DNA of 64,000 bases from Nocardia inohanensis NBRC 100128. Its GTDB lineage: Bacteria > Actinomycetota > Actinomycetes > Mycobacteriales > Mycobacteriaceae. Both the position numbers and the translations under genes were made by a program. Below the pieces are notes generated by a model. It did not search any database, had not been told where the DNA came from, and worked only from the letters and a program-made list of their open reading frames with translations. Of the stretch, positions 8,091 to 16,848 are shown piece by piece (position 1 is the stretch's first letter; the number at the start of each line of letters is the position of its first letter). Location: the NCBI RefSeq assembly GCF_001612945.1, contig NZ_BDBK01000002.1, forward strand, positions 868,001 through 932,000, in the 5' to 3' direction.

Positions 8091-9137
8091 TCAGGTCGCG
8101 AGCCGCCAGCGATGCAGTTCGCCGCCGTGGCGCGTCAGCCAGCTGCCGTCGCCCAGCGCGATCACCGATTCGCCCGCCGGGATCGGGTAGTGGAGCCGGC
8201 CGACCGGTGCCAGGGCCTCGGTGTCCAGCAGCCAGTGCACGTGGATGCCACGGCCCTGCCCGCCGTGCAGCTCCTGCGGCCGCACCACGGTGAGGACCCG
8301 ATCCGCGGTTACGGCGGCATCGTCGGGAAAGTCGTCCTCGCAGGCGTTCTCGTTCAGCTCGGTGGTGTCGAACCCGGCGGTCTCCTCGCCCGTCACGACA
8401 TCGTGGATCGTGAGTTCTTCGTAGTCGTCCTCGGCATCGATGGGGGAGTCCGCCCAGCGCCGGGTGACCAACCGGTCGGTGCCCGGCAAGAAGCCGACCG
8501 GCAGCCGGTCCTCCGCACCGCCGGTGAACCGGAACCCGCCGCCACCGGGCAGCCCCCACCAGGTCATCCACCCGCCCCACGCCGCCCACGTCGCGACCGC
8601 CAGCCGCGCCCGCTCCGGATGCCAGCACTGCACCACCCGCTGCGAAGTCCCCTGCACCGCTGCCCTTTTGATCACCTTCCCGGTAGCGGCATCCAACACC
8701 GCGACGTCATCCGCCAGCCAGGCCCGGCCACCCGGATAGCCCCGGCTCAGGTTCGGCAACAACACACTCACCAGCGCCCCGTCCGCACTCACCGCCGGAT
8801 TCCCGATCGCGCCCCCCGACCCATGCCAGGGGTCGTGCGCCAGCCGCCACCGCGCACCCCCGCCCGTCGCCCGCACCGAATCGGTCCCAGCGATGACGAA
8901 TCCGTTGCCGGCCAACGGCGTGGCATGCTCGCCCTCACCCAGTCGCAATTCCGATATCGGCTCCGCGGCATCGTCTTCGAAGAGGTCCTCGCGGTCGAAC
9001 ACCCGCAGCAACCCGGCCGTCCGCACCGCGATCCGCGCATCCGGCAGCGCCTCGACCGCGCCGTCCACCGCGGCCGAACCGAGCGCGACGACCTCGAGTT
9101 GCGGAACCTCCGTGTACTTCACCAGCCCGATGCTCAC
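8091..9137 (-). CDS. hypothetical protein, possible beta-propeller
   Basis: A 348-residue protein that I do not recognise. It is rich in short beta-strand and turn segments ending in Asp or Gly (for example FDREDLFED, VAVLDAATGKVI, LTIHDVVTGEE), as in WD40 or quinoprotein-type propellers. A Trp/Gly-rich insert (AAWGGWMTWWGLPGGGG) lies near the middle. No signal peptide or membrane segment is visible. The GTG at 9137 is chosen because the upstream frame overlaps the next gene in an anti-coding frame; its ribosome-binding site is weak. It lies on the same strand as, and 80 bp after, the membrane protein at 9218-9751. Confidence 0.6.
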   Translation of the reverse strand: MSIGLVKYTEVPQLEVVALGSAAVDGAVEALPDARIAVRTAGLLRVFDREDLFEDDAAEPISELRLGEGEHATPLAGNGFVIAGTDSVRATGGGARWRLAHDPWHGSGGAIGNPAVSADGALVSVLLPNLSRGYPGGRAWLADDVAVLDAATGKVIKRAAVQGTSQRVVQCWHPERARLAVATWAAWGGWMTWWGLPGGGGFRFTGGAEDRLPVGFLPGTDRLVTRRWADSPIDAEDDYEELTIHDVVTGEETAGFDTTELNENACEDDFPDDAAVTADRVLTVVRPQELHGGQGRGIHVHWLLDTEALAPVGRLHYPIPAGESVIALGDGSWLTRHGGELHRWRLAT

Positions 9138-9217
9138 ACGCGAGCCGCGCCACCACAATCGGAGCCACCGGATCGGCCTCGCGGTGCGGGTTACGGGTCC
9201 GCGCCGAGCAGGCGGTG

Positions 9218-9751
9218 CTATTCGTCGTTCTCGGAAGCCGGGCGGGCGGCCGCGGAACTGGATGACGCCGGTTCGGTCGGCGGGGCTTCGGTGGTGGTCG
9301 TGCGGATGGGATCCGTTGTGGGCGGGGCCGGTTCGGTGGTGGTCGGCCGCGGGCGGGTGGTGCGCGAGGTGGTGGGGCGCGACGGGGTGGTGCGCGAGGT
9401 GGTGTCGGCGCTCGGATCCGCGTCGGGGGAGTCGGTTTCGGAGACCGTGGTGCGCGGACGGCGCGGCGGCTGGTCGGCGGCGACCCGCCAGCTGGGGGAG
9501 GGCGGGATGACGATGGCCTGGGTGGTGGTGCCGGAGGCCGATACCGTCTCCGCCGCTTGGAGTTCGGCGTTCATCGGCGGGGGCGCCACGTACACGTCCT
9601 GGTTGCCGAGGCCGCACGCGCCGATGAGGATCAGGCCCGCCGACACCGCGCCGACTCCCACGGCGGCGTAGGCCACGGGCTTGGGCAGGCGGCGCGACGG
9701 TAGTTCGTCGCGCGCGTCCGCGCCGGCGTTGCTGCCGTCCATGCTTGGCAC
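9218..9751 (-). CDS. membrane-anchored Thr/Pro-rich protein of unknown function
   Basis: A 177-residue protein with a short cytosolic N-terminus, one hydrophobic segment (about residues 26-46, AYAAVGVGAVSAGLILIGAC) and an extracytoplasmic Thr/Pro/Ser/Arg-rich tail with TTRP and TTTEPAPP repeats, suited to O-glycosylation or spanning the wall. The cysteine at the end of the hydrophobic stretch does not sit in a clean lipobox. The start is ATG at 9751, with ATG at 9742 as an alternative. No function can be assigned. Confidence 0.55.
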   Translation of the reverse strand: MPSMDGSNAGADARDELPSRRLPKPVAYAAVGVGAVSAGLILIGACGLGNQDVYVAPPPMNAELQAAETVSASGTTTQAIVIPPSPSWRVAADQPPRRPRTTVSETDSPDADPSADTTSRTTPSRPTTSRTTRPRPTTTEPAPPTTDPIRTTTTEAPPTEPASSSSAAARPASENDE

Positions 9752-10047
9752 TCCTGATTCGTGTCGAGTGGGCTCACCCTAACGGAGGTGCCAGTACCTT
9801 GCCAGGCGGGTGGTCGGTACGAATAGCCGGCGGGTTCCGCCGAATTAGCGGGATACGGCGAGATCTCAAACAGCGATGATTCAGATATCGAATCAATAAA
9901 CTCCGCGTGTTGTGCGCACGTGTCGTATGGACATTTCGTTGCGGAGCCGTAATGTGTGTCCAAAGTTACACGTGAGACGCTCGAAATTTGCCGAGAGGCG
10001 CGCCGATGAATCGCGACCGCCGGCGGAGCGTCATCGAGGAGTAGATG
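9752..10047. other. AT-richer divergent intergenic region
   Basis: About 300 bp between two divergent genes, visibly lower in GC than its surroundings, especially around 9865-9905. It must hold both promoters. I see no convincing conserved element and no accepted gene in it. Confidence 0.4.
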
Positions 10048-10293
10048 ATGGGTGCATTCTCGACATCTCCGTTGCGTGCCGCCGCACAGCCCGGGGAACC
10101 CACGGCCGCCGGGTCGATGCGGTTGTCGGCAATCCTGGCCCGCACCGTCGCGTGGTTGATCTTCCTCGGGGGAATCACCGGTGCCGTCCTCGGCATTGCC
10201 GGGCTACAGGTGGAAATCACCGTGGCCGGTTTGATTCTCGCCTGCACCGCCGGACTGGTGCTCTTGAAACTCCGCGCCGACGCGACTGGCTAA
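10048..10293 (+). CDS. small two-helix membrane protein
   Basis: An 81-residue protein with a polar, Ala/Pro-rich N-terminus of about 25 residues and then two hydrophobic segments (WLIFLGGITGAVLGIAG and ITVAGLILACTAGLVLL) separated by a tight turn. It is probably an integral membrane hairpin. GAGGAG ends 6 nt before the ATG at 10048; a second ATG at 10045 is equally in frame. The gene stands alone between two minus-strand genes. Function is unknown; coding status is supported by the ribosome-binding site and the clean transmembrane pattern. Confidence 0.55.
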   Translation: MGAFSTSPLRAAAQPGEPTAAGSMRLSAILARTVAWLIFLGGITGAVLGIAGLQVEITVAGLILACTAGLVLLKLRADATG

Positions 10294-10310
10294 TTTGCCG
10301 CAAATGTCGG

Positions 10311-11237
10311 CTATTCGGAAATAACCCATTCGAAAGCTGATGCTTTCGAACGACTTCCCTCTGAAGTGCGGGAACGATTCGGCTCGCCGAGTTCGGTCAG
10401 CAAATTCTCCGACAAATCGACCATTGCGGCCAATACCGGCGGCGTGAACCATTCCGGCCGGGTGGCGAAGAGCAGATCCTCGCTCGAGGTATTGCCGGAA
10501 GCGCCCGGCGCGAAGGGGCAGCCACCCAGCCCGCCCAGCGAACCGTCCACCACGCTCGCCCCGGCCGCGATCGCGGCGAGCGAATTGGCCACGCCCATGC
10601 CCCAGGTGTCATGACCGTGGAACACGATGCGATGCTCGGGCCCGCCGAAACGACCCTGTGCCGCGACCGCGGACACCAGCCCCGACACCTGCCCGGGATG
10701 CGCCTGCCCCAGGGTGTCGGCGAGCACGATGTCCGAGGCCCCCTCGGTGCGCGGATCGCGCGCGATGGCCAGCACCCGCAGCGGATCCACCGGCCCCTCG
10801 AACGGGCAGGTGAAAGCCGTTGCCAGGCACAGCTGAAGCCGCCCGCCCGCCGCCCGCGCGTGCGCGATGGCATCCGGCATGGCGGCCAGGCTGTCCTCGG
10901 TGCCGCGCCCGATATTGGCCCGGTTGTGCGAGTCCGAGACCGAGAAGCAGTACTGGAAGTTCCGCACCCCGGCCGCCGCGGCCTTCTCCACGTGCCGGGG
11001 CGTTGCCACCCACACCCAGCAGCGTTCCAGCTCGCGCGGCGTCAGGGCCGCCACCAGTTCCAGTGAATTGGCCATGGGCGGCACCAGATCCGGCCGTGCC
11101 ATCGAGCCGATCTCCAGCTCCGGCACACCCAGCTCCAGCAGCGTGCGCACCATCTCCACCTTGCGCGCGGTCGGCAGCACCTTGCCGGTGAGCTGCAACC
11201 CGTCGCGCAGGGTCACATCTCGCAGGATCGCGGTCAT
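10311..11237 (-). CDS. hydroxymethylglutaryl-CoA lyase family protein
   Basis: A 308-residue TIM-barrel enzyme of the HMGL-like family, which cleaves 3-hydroxy-3-methylglutaryl-CoA or related 3-hydroxyacyl-CoAs to acetyl-CoA and a keto product. Visible motifs are DVTLRDGLQ at the N-terminus (metal-binding Asp and catalytic Arg), FHGHDTWGMGVAN (metal-binding His pair) and GGLGGCPFAPGASGN, whose cysteine loop is the HMGL signature. The ATG at 11237 overlaps the stop of the upstream CoA-transferase gene (ATGA), so the two are translationally coupled. The pairing suggests activation of a dicarboxylic acid to its CoA ester followed by cleavage. The natural substrate is not determined. Confidence 0.85.
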   Translation of the reverse strand: MTAILRDVTLRDGLQLTGKVLPTARKVEMVRTLLELGVPELEIGSMARPDLVPPMANSLELVAALTPRELERCWVWVATPRHVEKAAAAGVRNFQYCFSVSDSHNRANIGRGTEDSLAAMPDAIAHARAAGGRLQLCLATAFTCPFEGPVDPLRVLAIARDPRTEGASDIVLADTLGQAHPGQVSGLVSAVAAQGRFGGPEHRIVFHGHDTWGMGVANSLAAIAAGASVVDGSLGGLGGCPFAPGASGNTSSEDLLFATRPEWFTPPVLAAMVDLSENLLTELGEPNRSRTSEGSRSKASAFEWVISE

Positions 11238-12445
11238 TTCGCCTCCAGCGCATCGATTTCGGCTTCGGACAGACCCAGCAGCCCGGACAGTACCTCGCGG
11301 GTGTGCTCGCCCAGGTCGGGCCCGACATTGCGGATGGGCAGCGACTGCCCGCCGATCACCGGCACGATGCCCGGGAACCCGACCTGCTTGGGTTCGGGCT
11401 CGCCCACGTCCACCGGGAAGGGCTGAATCATATTGCGCGACTTGTACTGTTCGTCGGCCACGATATCGGCGGCGGTGTAGATGGGCCCGCACGGAATGGC
11501 GGCGTCCTCCAGGATCTTCAGCGCCTCGTCGCGAGTGCGCAGCCGGGACCAGTCGGCAATGGCGGCGTCGAGCCGATCGCGATTGCGCCAGCGCCCGGCA
11601 TTGTCCTGCAACGCCGGGTCGGCGGCCAGGTCCGGTCGTTCGATGACCCGCATGTACCGCTGGAAGATGGCATCCCCGTTGCCGCCGATGATGATCGAGT
11701 ATCCGTCGCTGGTCGGGTAGGCGTTGCTGGGCGCGATGCCCTCCATTCGCCCGCCCACCCGTTCGCGCACGATGCCGTAGGCCAGGTAGTCGGGGACGAG
11801 CGACTCCATCACCGACAGGATCGACTCATTGAGCGCCACGTCGATGACGCGCCGGTCCAACGGAACTCGGCCGTCCGTGCGCTCACGTTGGAACAAGGCC
11901 ATGACGGTCCCGAACGCGGCATAGATCCCGGCGATGGAATCGCCGATGGAAACCCCCACCCGCACCGGCGGCCGATCCGGATCGCCGACCAGCTCCCGCA
12001 ACCCGCCCACCGCCTCGGCCACGGCCGCGAATCCCGGCCGCTGCGACAGCGGCCCGGTCTGCCCGTACGCCGAAATCCGCGTGATCACCAGATCCGGATT
12101 GGCCGCGTTCAATACCTCCGGCCCCAGTCCCCACTTCTCCAGCATCCCGGGCCGGAAGTTCTCCAGCAGCACATCGCACCGCTTGATCAGATCCAGCACG
12201 ATCGCCCGCCCCGCCTCGGTGCGCAGATCCAACGTGATCGACTTCTTGTTCCGGTTGATCGTCCGGTACAGCATCGAGGTGTCGCCCCCGTACAGCCGCC
12301 AATTCCGCAGCTCGTCACCAGTTTTCGGCCGCTCCACCTTGATGACTTCCGCCCCGAAGTCCCCCAACATGCGCCCTGCGGTGGGGGCCGCGACGTAATT
12401 ACCAAGCTCCAGAACCCGCACCCCGTCGAGCGGCCGAATCTCCAT
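11234..12445 (-). CDS. CaiB/BaiF family (family III) CoA-transferase
   Basis: A 403-residue family III CoA-transferase that moves CoA between carboxylic acids through an aspartyl-CoA thioester. The N-terminal LDGVRVLELGNYVAAP segment and the AEVIKVERP CoA-binding stretch are typical. The catalytic aspartate is in SIGDSIAGIYA (about residue 168). Its stop overlaps the start of the HMG-CoA-lyase-like gene, so they work in one pathway. The start is ATG at 12445. A GTG two codons upstream (12451) lies 8 nt after TATGGT, a possible -10 box for a leaderless start, so either is possible. Confidence 0.87.
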   Translation of the reverse strand: MEIRPLDGVRVLELGNYVAAPTAGRMLGDFGAEVIKVERPKTGDELRNWRLYGGDTSMLYRTINRNKKSITLDLRTEAGRAIVLDLIKRCDVLLENFRPGMLEKWGLGPEVLNAANPDLVITRISAYGQTGPLSQRPGFAAVAEAVGGLRELVGDPDRPPVRVGVSIGDSIAGIYAAFGTVMALFQRERTDGRVPLDRRVIDVALNESILSVMESLVPDYLAYGIVRERVGGRMEGIAPSNAYPTSDGYSIIIGGNGDAIFQRYMRVIERPDLAADPALQDNAGRWRNRDRLDAAIADWSRLRTRDEALKILEDAAIPCGPIYTAADIVADEQYKSRNMIQPFPVDVGEPEPKQVGFPGIVPVIGGQSLPIRNVGPDLGEHTREVLSGLLGLSEAEIDALEAK

Positions 12446-12480
12446 GGTCACAAGTCTGAACCATAGGCCGCCCCCCACAA

Positions 12481-12574
12481 GGTTCGCGGCCCGGCTCGTT
12501 CTGGACTGAGTGGAGCGGAGGAGCGAAGCGGGGGAGCGGAGGGAGGGAAGAACGAGACTTTGGGGCCGCGAACC
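12481..12574. repeat. nested inverted-repeat element
   Basis: Outer arms GGTTCGCGGCCC (12481-12492) and GGGCCGCGAACC (12563-12574) are perfect reverse complements. Inner arms CTCGTTCT (12495-12502) and AGAACGAG (12549-12556) are too. The interior carries repeated GGAGCGGAG/GGAGCGAAG units. It looks like a small palindromic mobile or REP-type element sitting just 5' of the CoA-transferase gene. Confidence 0.6.
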
Positions 12575-12610
12575 CGCCCGGAGCGCAGCGGAGGGCAATT
12601 GAACACAGCA

Positions 12611-12655
12611 CGGGCCGGTGCGACGGTGGCGTTCGGAGTTCGTCGCACCGGCCCG
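12611..12655 (-). terminator. hairpin terminator of the dioxygenase gene
   Basis: A 15-bp perfect stem (CGGGCCGGTGCGACG / CGTCGCACCGGCCCG) with a 15-nt loop, 73 bp beyond the stop of the minus-strand dioxygenase gene. There is no T-tract. Confidence 0.6.
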
Positions 12656-12727
12656 CGGCCCGGCTCGTGGTGCACGCAAGAAACCGCGAACCGGGCAGTG
12701 TGTGAATGCCGTTGTCCGGCTGCGGCG

Positions 12728-13684
12728 TCAGGCCGCCTTCGGGGTGACTTCCTCGATGATCGAGTAGTGCTCGGCATTGCCGGTGATGATGGTGGATTCG
12801 TCGCCGTGCACGCCGACCGGCACGTCACCGGCCAGGGTGATGCGGGTGAGGCGGCGCGGCTGGCCGTCGTAGTCGTCGATGGCGTAGTGCTGGGTGGCGC
12901 GGTTGTCCCAGATCGCCACATCGCCGAGCTGCCAGTTCCAGCGGGTGGTGTTCTCCAGCCGGGTGACCCGGTTCTGGAGCAGCTGGAACAGCGTCTGCGA
13001 TTCGGCGGCGGACAGGCCCACGAAGTTCTTCACGAAATGCCCGAGCAGCAGCGCGCGTTCGCCGGTGACCGGGTGCACGCGCACCACCGGATGCTCGGTC
13101 TCGTAGTAGGTGGACTGGAACTCCTCGCGGTACGCCTTGATATTGGCGGTCACCTGATCGTTCTCACCGCGCTCGATCTCGGTGCGGTCGGCCGCGTAGT
13201 CGTAGGAGTTGGTGTGCCGCGCGCGCAGGTTCTCCACCAGCGCCTTGAGCGGCGCGGGCAGCGATTCGTAGGCGGCCACGGTGGAGGCCCAGGTGGTAGA
13301 GCCGCCGTAGGACGGCAGGTGCACCGCGCGCAGGATGGACGCCTTCGGAATCCGGTCCACGAAGGTGACATCGGTGTGCCAGCTGTTGGCGCGGCCGTAC
13401 TCGGAATCGATGGGCAGCGTCTTGACGCCCTTGGAGGTGACGGTCGGGTGCGGGGTGGTGGGCGCGCCCAGCAGCTGCGCGAATTCGTACTGCGCGTCCT
13501 CGGTCAGGTGCTCCTGGCCGCGGAAGAAGATCACCTTGTGCTGGTGCAGCGCGTCCTGGATGGCCTGGACGGTCACCGAGTCCAGCTCGCCGCCCAGCTT
13601 GACGCCGTCGATGCGCGCGCCGATCTTGCTGCCCAGCTTCACGACGGTGACGGTGGAGGTGTCGGATGCGTAATCGACGGACAT
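12728..13684 (-). CDS. Fe(II)/2-oxoglutarate dioxygenase, alkylsulfatase type (TauD family)
   Basis: A 318-residue TauD/TfdA-fold enzyme. Fe ligands are His and Asp in WHTDVTF (about residues 108-114) and the distal His in [12 protein letters not shown]; the 2-oxoglutarate-binding Arg lies in RRLTRITL. From memory it matches Rv3406 of M. tuberculosis and AtsK closely ([40 protein letters not shown]). Those enzymes cleave alkyl sulfate esters to aldehyde plus sulfate for sulfur scavenging. The C-terminus is about 20 residues longer than in Rv3406. The ATG at 13684 is preceded by GAAAGG. It stands alone, without sulfur-transport genes nearby. Confidence 0.87.
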   Translation of the reverse strand: MSVDYASDTSTVTVVKLGSKIGARIDGVKLGGELDSVTVQAIQDALHQHKVIFFRGQEHLTEDAQYEFAQLLGAPTTPHPTVTSKGVKTLPIDSEYGRANSWHTDVTFVDRIPKASILRAVHLPSYGGSTTWASTVAAYESLPAPLKALVENLRARHTNSYDYAADRTEIERGENDQVTANIKAYREEFQSTYYETEHPVVRVHPVTGERALLLGHFVKNFVGLSAAESQTLFQLLQNRVTRLENTTRWNWQLGDVAIWDNRATQHYAIDDYDGQPRRLTRITLAGDVPVGVHGDESTIITGNAEHYSIIEEVTPKAA

Positions 13685-13788
13685 GCAATGCCTTTCGCCC
13701 GGAGGAGTCCGGCTCTGATTGAGCCGTACCCAGGACACCACCGGGCGCACCGCTGAAACAGGTTCAGGATCAGCGGGATCGAAAGGAG

Positions 13789-14562
13789 TTACCCGACCTG
13801 TTCGCGAAGGTAAGCCAGGTCCTCCGCCACGCCGTCGCCCGGCGTCTCCAGCACGATCGGCGCGTCTCCGACCGCCTTGCACACCTCGACCAGCAGCTGC
13901 GGATCGATGGTCCCGTCCGCCAGATTCGCGTGCCGGTCCGCACCGGAGTCGAAGTCGTCGCGCGAGGAGTTCAGGTGCACCAGGTCGATCCGCCCGGTGA
14001 TGGCTTTGACCCGCTCCACGATCCCGAGCAGCTCCTCGCCACCGGCCCAGGCGTGACAGGTGTCCAGGCAGAACCCGGCCCCGAAGTCGCCCACGGCCTC
14101 CCACAGCCGGGCGATATCGTCGAAGTGCCGGGCCATGGCGTGATTGCCGCCGGCGGTGTTCTCGATCAAAATCGGCACCGCGAAGCCGCCCTTGTCCTCC
14201 TGCCGCTGGAACAGCTTGCGCCAGTTGAGGATCCCCTCCACCATCTCGTCGTCGTTGCGCACGTGCCCGCCGTGCACCACCAGCCCGAACGCCCCGAGTT
14301 CGGCGGCGGCCTGCGCCTGCAACGCCACCGCGTTCCGCGACGGCATGCGCAGCCGGTTGTTCAGGCTGGCCACATTGATCTGGTACGAGGAGTGCACCAC
14401 CACCTCGATGGGGCTGGCCTTGATCTCCGCGGTCAGCGGGTGCGGCTTCGGTTTCTCCCAGCTCTGCGGGTCCACCACGAACATCTGGATGACGTCGGCC
14501 CCCAGCTTCTCACCGAAGCCGATGGGGTCCGAGTCCATACGAACGTGAGCTCCAAGGCGCAT
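13789..14562 (-). CDS. nfo: endonuclease IV (AP endonuclease)
   Basis: A 257-residue AP endonuclease of the Nfo/Xth-unrelated TIM-barrel family, which incises DNA 5' of abasic sites during base excision repair. Zinc-site motifs are visible: [49 protein letters not shown] with DRHANLADG, and VLETPGD. Sequence and length match M. tuberculosis Rv0670 as I recall it. The start is taken at ATG 14562 ([10 protein letters not shown]), because homologs begin there; an in-frame ATG at 14595 is an alternative. It is divergent from the first kinase gene. Confidence 0.9.
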   Translation of the reverse strand: MRLGAHVRMDSDPIGFGEKLGADVIQMFVVDPQSWEKPKPHPLTAEIKASPIEVVVHSSYQINVASLNNRLRMPSRNAVALQAQAAAELGAFGLVVHGGHVRNDDEMVEGILNWRKLFQRQEDKGGFAVPILIENTAGGNHAMARHFDDIARLWEAVGDFGAGFCLDTCHAWAGGEELLGIVERVKAITGRIDLVHLNSSRDDFDSGADRHANLADGTIDPQLLVEVCKAVGDAPIVLETPGDGVAEDLAYLREQVG

Positions 14563-14876
14563 GGATGCCAGGGTATCGCCGAGCACCGACAGCAAGCGGG
14601 CATCCCGGGCGGTACAAGCGAATCTTCAGTGTTGCGTAAGCGCGATGTGGGGAGATAGATCGGTAGGAAACTGTCGTCTCGACCCGATACCCGGGGGTGA
14701 ATACGCTTGTCAGCCAAGGCCAACGGTCGCGGCATCGAGGAAACTACGGCCGACCTGCGCGCCTGCTATGGTTTTCGTGTTTTCTCGGGTCGGTCCGAGC
14801 TTGATCACGCCGATCGGTTGCGGTACAGCGTGCGTTGGTGGGTCCCGGCGTGCGACGTGGGAAGTGGGATTTAGTC
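14563..14876. other. divergent promoter region (314 bp)
   Basis: Sits between endonuclease IV (minus) and the first Ser/Thr kinase (plus) and must drive both. GGAAAC-like hexamers occur twice (14666 and 14740 areas), but neither is paired with a convincing -10 at the right spacing. I see no riboswitch, repeat or gene here. Confidence 0.4.
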
Positions 14877-16781
14877 ATGCTGTCCAACGGTGACGTTTTC
14901 GCCGAGTATGTCATCGAGCGGCAGCTCGGCCGCGGTGGCATGGGATCGGTGTATCTGGCCAAGCATCCGCGGCTGCCCCGGCTCACGGCGCTCAAGCTGC
15001 TGAACCGGGAAATGGTGTTCGACAAGGAGGTTCGCGCGCGCTTCGAGCGCGAGGCGGACCTGGTGTCGGGCCTGGACCACCACAATATCGTCACCGTCTA
15101 CGACCGCGGGCTCGAAGACGGCCAGATGTGGATCTCCATGCAGTACATCGACGGTGTCGATGCCGCGAGCGTGAATCCGCTGGCGCTGCCGCCGGAGCGG
15201 GCCGTGCAGATCATCGCCGAGGTCGGCGACGCGCTGGACTACGCGCACCGCAACGAGGTGCTGCACCGCGATGTGAAACCGGCCAATATCCTGCTGGCGC
15301 GGTCCACCGGCGGCAAGGGCGAGCGGGTCTACCTGACCGACTTCGGCATCGCCCGGCTGCGCGACGATCAGGGCCAGAACCTCACGCAGACCGGCACTTT
15401 CACCGCGACCCTGGCCTACGCCTCTCCGGAGCAGCTGACCGGGTCGGCGCTGGACGGGCGCTCGGACCAGTATTCGCTGGCGTGCACGCTGTTCTGGCTG
15501 CTCACCGGTGCGGGCCCGTTCTCGGCCACCAATCCGGCCGCCGTCATCCAGGGCCATTTGCAGAATCCGCCGCCGCCGCTGAGCTCGGCGCGGCCCGGGC
15601 TGCCGCCGTCGCTGGATCTGGTGCTGGCCAAGGCGATGGCCAAGCGGCCCGACGAACGCTTCGCCAGCTGTAGCGAATTCGCCGCCGCGGCCAAGCGCGC
15701 GCTGGCCGCGCCGAGCGCCCCGGCCATGCCGCTGGTGGGCCGCCACACCGCACCGCCCATGCCGATCATGGGGCAGGGCCCGACCGCCGGGCAACTGCCG
15801 ACCGGTATGCCCATGCACACCGGCGGCCCGATGCAGACCGGCGGTCACATGCAGACCGGTGGTCACATGCACACCGGGGCGCCCATGCAGACCGGCGGCC
15901 ACATGCAGACCGGCGGGCAACCCATGCCGACCGCCGGACCCATGCACACCGCGCCGCCCAATCCGACCGCCAACCTGCCGTATCAGACCGGCGCACCGGT
16001 CAATACGGCCACGCCGCCCCCGCAGCCGCTGGCCGGCAGCTACACCGGGCGCGCCACCAACCCGCAGTTCACGCCGCCGGGCAATGCCTACACCCGCCCG
16101 TCCGGTCCGGTGCCGCCCGGCGCGCGTCCGCCCGGTGGCAATCCGATGGCCGGTGGCCGCCCGCCCATGCCGCCCAAGAAATCCAATGCCGGGGTGATCA
16201 TCGCGGTCGTGGTGGGCGTCCTGGTACTGGTGATCGTCGCCGTGATCGGCCTGGCCGCCATCGGCAGCGACAGCGACTCCGGCGGCACCGGCTCCTCCGC
16301 GGCCGGCGCCTCGGGCACCGCCAACAGCGTCGACTGGTCCACGCTCAGCAAGGAATTCCCGCGCATGGTGCCGACCACCAAGACCGGTGAGCTCGGCTAC
16401 AACAGCGCCACCTGCACGCTCTACGACTCGACGAGTCCGCCGTCGAAGTCCGAGGGCGAGCCGGACCTGGGCGACTGGGCCGTGCAATGGGATTGCACCG
16501 GCGGCGGCGATTACAAGGATCCCTTCTACAAGATCCTGGCCTACCCGTCCTCCGCCAAGGTGCAGTCGGTGCTGGACGGCCTGACCGCCGACAAGAAGTC
16601 GCAGGACACCAACGGCGGCAAGACCTACACCAACTACCAGTTCACCGATAACAACCAGCCGCGCCTGGTGACCGCCTTCACCGGCGACGGCAATCGCGGC
16701 CAGTACCTCATGTACACCGACGGCGTCTACGACAGCATGGACGACGTCCTGCGCTGGTGGCGTTCGGCACCTCTGAACTGA
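14877..16781 (+). CDS. transmembrane Ser/Thr protein kinase with extracellular domain (PknD-like)
   Basis: A 634-residue receptor-type kinase. The kinase domain spans about residues 10-275: Gly loop GRGGMGSVY, Lys in ALKLLN, catalytic HRDVKPANIL, DFGIAR and SPEQLTG, all intact. The juxtamembrane linker contains six tandem copies of a Met-(His/Gln)-Thr-Gly-(Gly/Ala)-x hexapeptide (15813-15920). A membrane helix (about residues 440-463, GVIIAVVVGVLVLVIVAVIG) is followed by an extracytoplasmic sensor domain of about 150 residues with two Cys (SATCTLY and WDCTGG) and a WWRSAPLN end. The start is the ATG that matches the paralog next door. It is tandem with a paralogous kinase 67 bp downstream. 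Confidence 0.9.
   Translation: MLSNGDVFAEYVIERQLGRGGMGSVYLAKHPRLPRLTALKLLNREMVFDKEVRARFEREADLVSGLDHHNIVTVYDRGLEDGQMWISMQYIDGVDAASVNPLALPPERAVQIIAEVGDALDYAHRNEVLHRDVKPANILLARSTGGKGERVYLTDFGIARLRDDQGQNLTQTGTFTATLAYASPEQLTGSALDGRSDQYSLACTLFWLLTGAGPFSATNPAAVIQGHLQNPPPPLSSARPGLPPSLDLVLAKAMAKRPDERFASCSEFAAAAKRALAAPSAPAMPLVGRHTAPPMPIMGQGPTAGQLPTGMPMHTGGPMQTGGHMQTGGHMHTGAPMQTGGHMQTGGQPMPTAGPMHTAPPNPTANLPYQTGAPVNTATPPPQPLAGSYTGRATNPQFTPPGNAYTRPSGPVPPGARPPGGNPMAGGRPPMPPKKSNAGVIIAVVVGVLVLVIVAVIGLAAIGSDSDSGGTGSSAAGASGTANSVDWSTLSKEFPRMVPTTKTGELGYNSATCTLYDSTSPPSKSEGEPDLGDWAVQWDCTGGGDYKDPFYKILAYPSSAKVQSVLDGLTADKKSQDTNGGKTYTNYQFTDNNQPRLVTAFTGDGNRGQYLMYTDGVYDSMDDVLRWWRSAPLN
15813..15920 (+). repeat. six tandem 18-bp units inside the kinase gene
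   Basis: The unit ATGCA(C/G)ACCGG(C/T/G)G... repeats six times without interruption at 15813, 15831, 15849, 15867, 15885 and 15903. It encodes a Met/His/Gln/Thr/Gly hexapeptide array in the linker between kinase domain and membrane. The units are close to identical, so copy number probably varies between strains. Confidence 0.85.
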
Positions 16782-16810
16782 ACCGGTTGTCCGGGCCGCC
16801 GCCCCCGCGC

Positions 16811-16816
16811 TAGGGT
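16811..16816 (+). promoter_or_regulatory. candidate -10 box (TAGGGT) for the second kinase
   Basis: A TANNNT hexamer 32 nt before the GTG at 16849. With GAAAGGTG as a ribosome-binding site after it, this gene may have its own leadered promoter besides read-through from the first kinase. Confidence 0.25.
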
Positions 16817-16848
16817 CCGGTCCGGACAGGCGGACGAAAGGTGCCTTT

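Noticed and set aside
12560..13756. Plus-strand open frame opposite the dioxygenase gene
   Set aside because: Shadow; minus-strand dioxygenase has an intact iron site.
15813..15920. CRISPR-like direct repeats in the kinase gene
   Set aside because: Uninterrupted in-frame 18-bp tandem units with no spacers; coding minisatellite.
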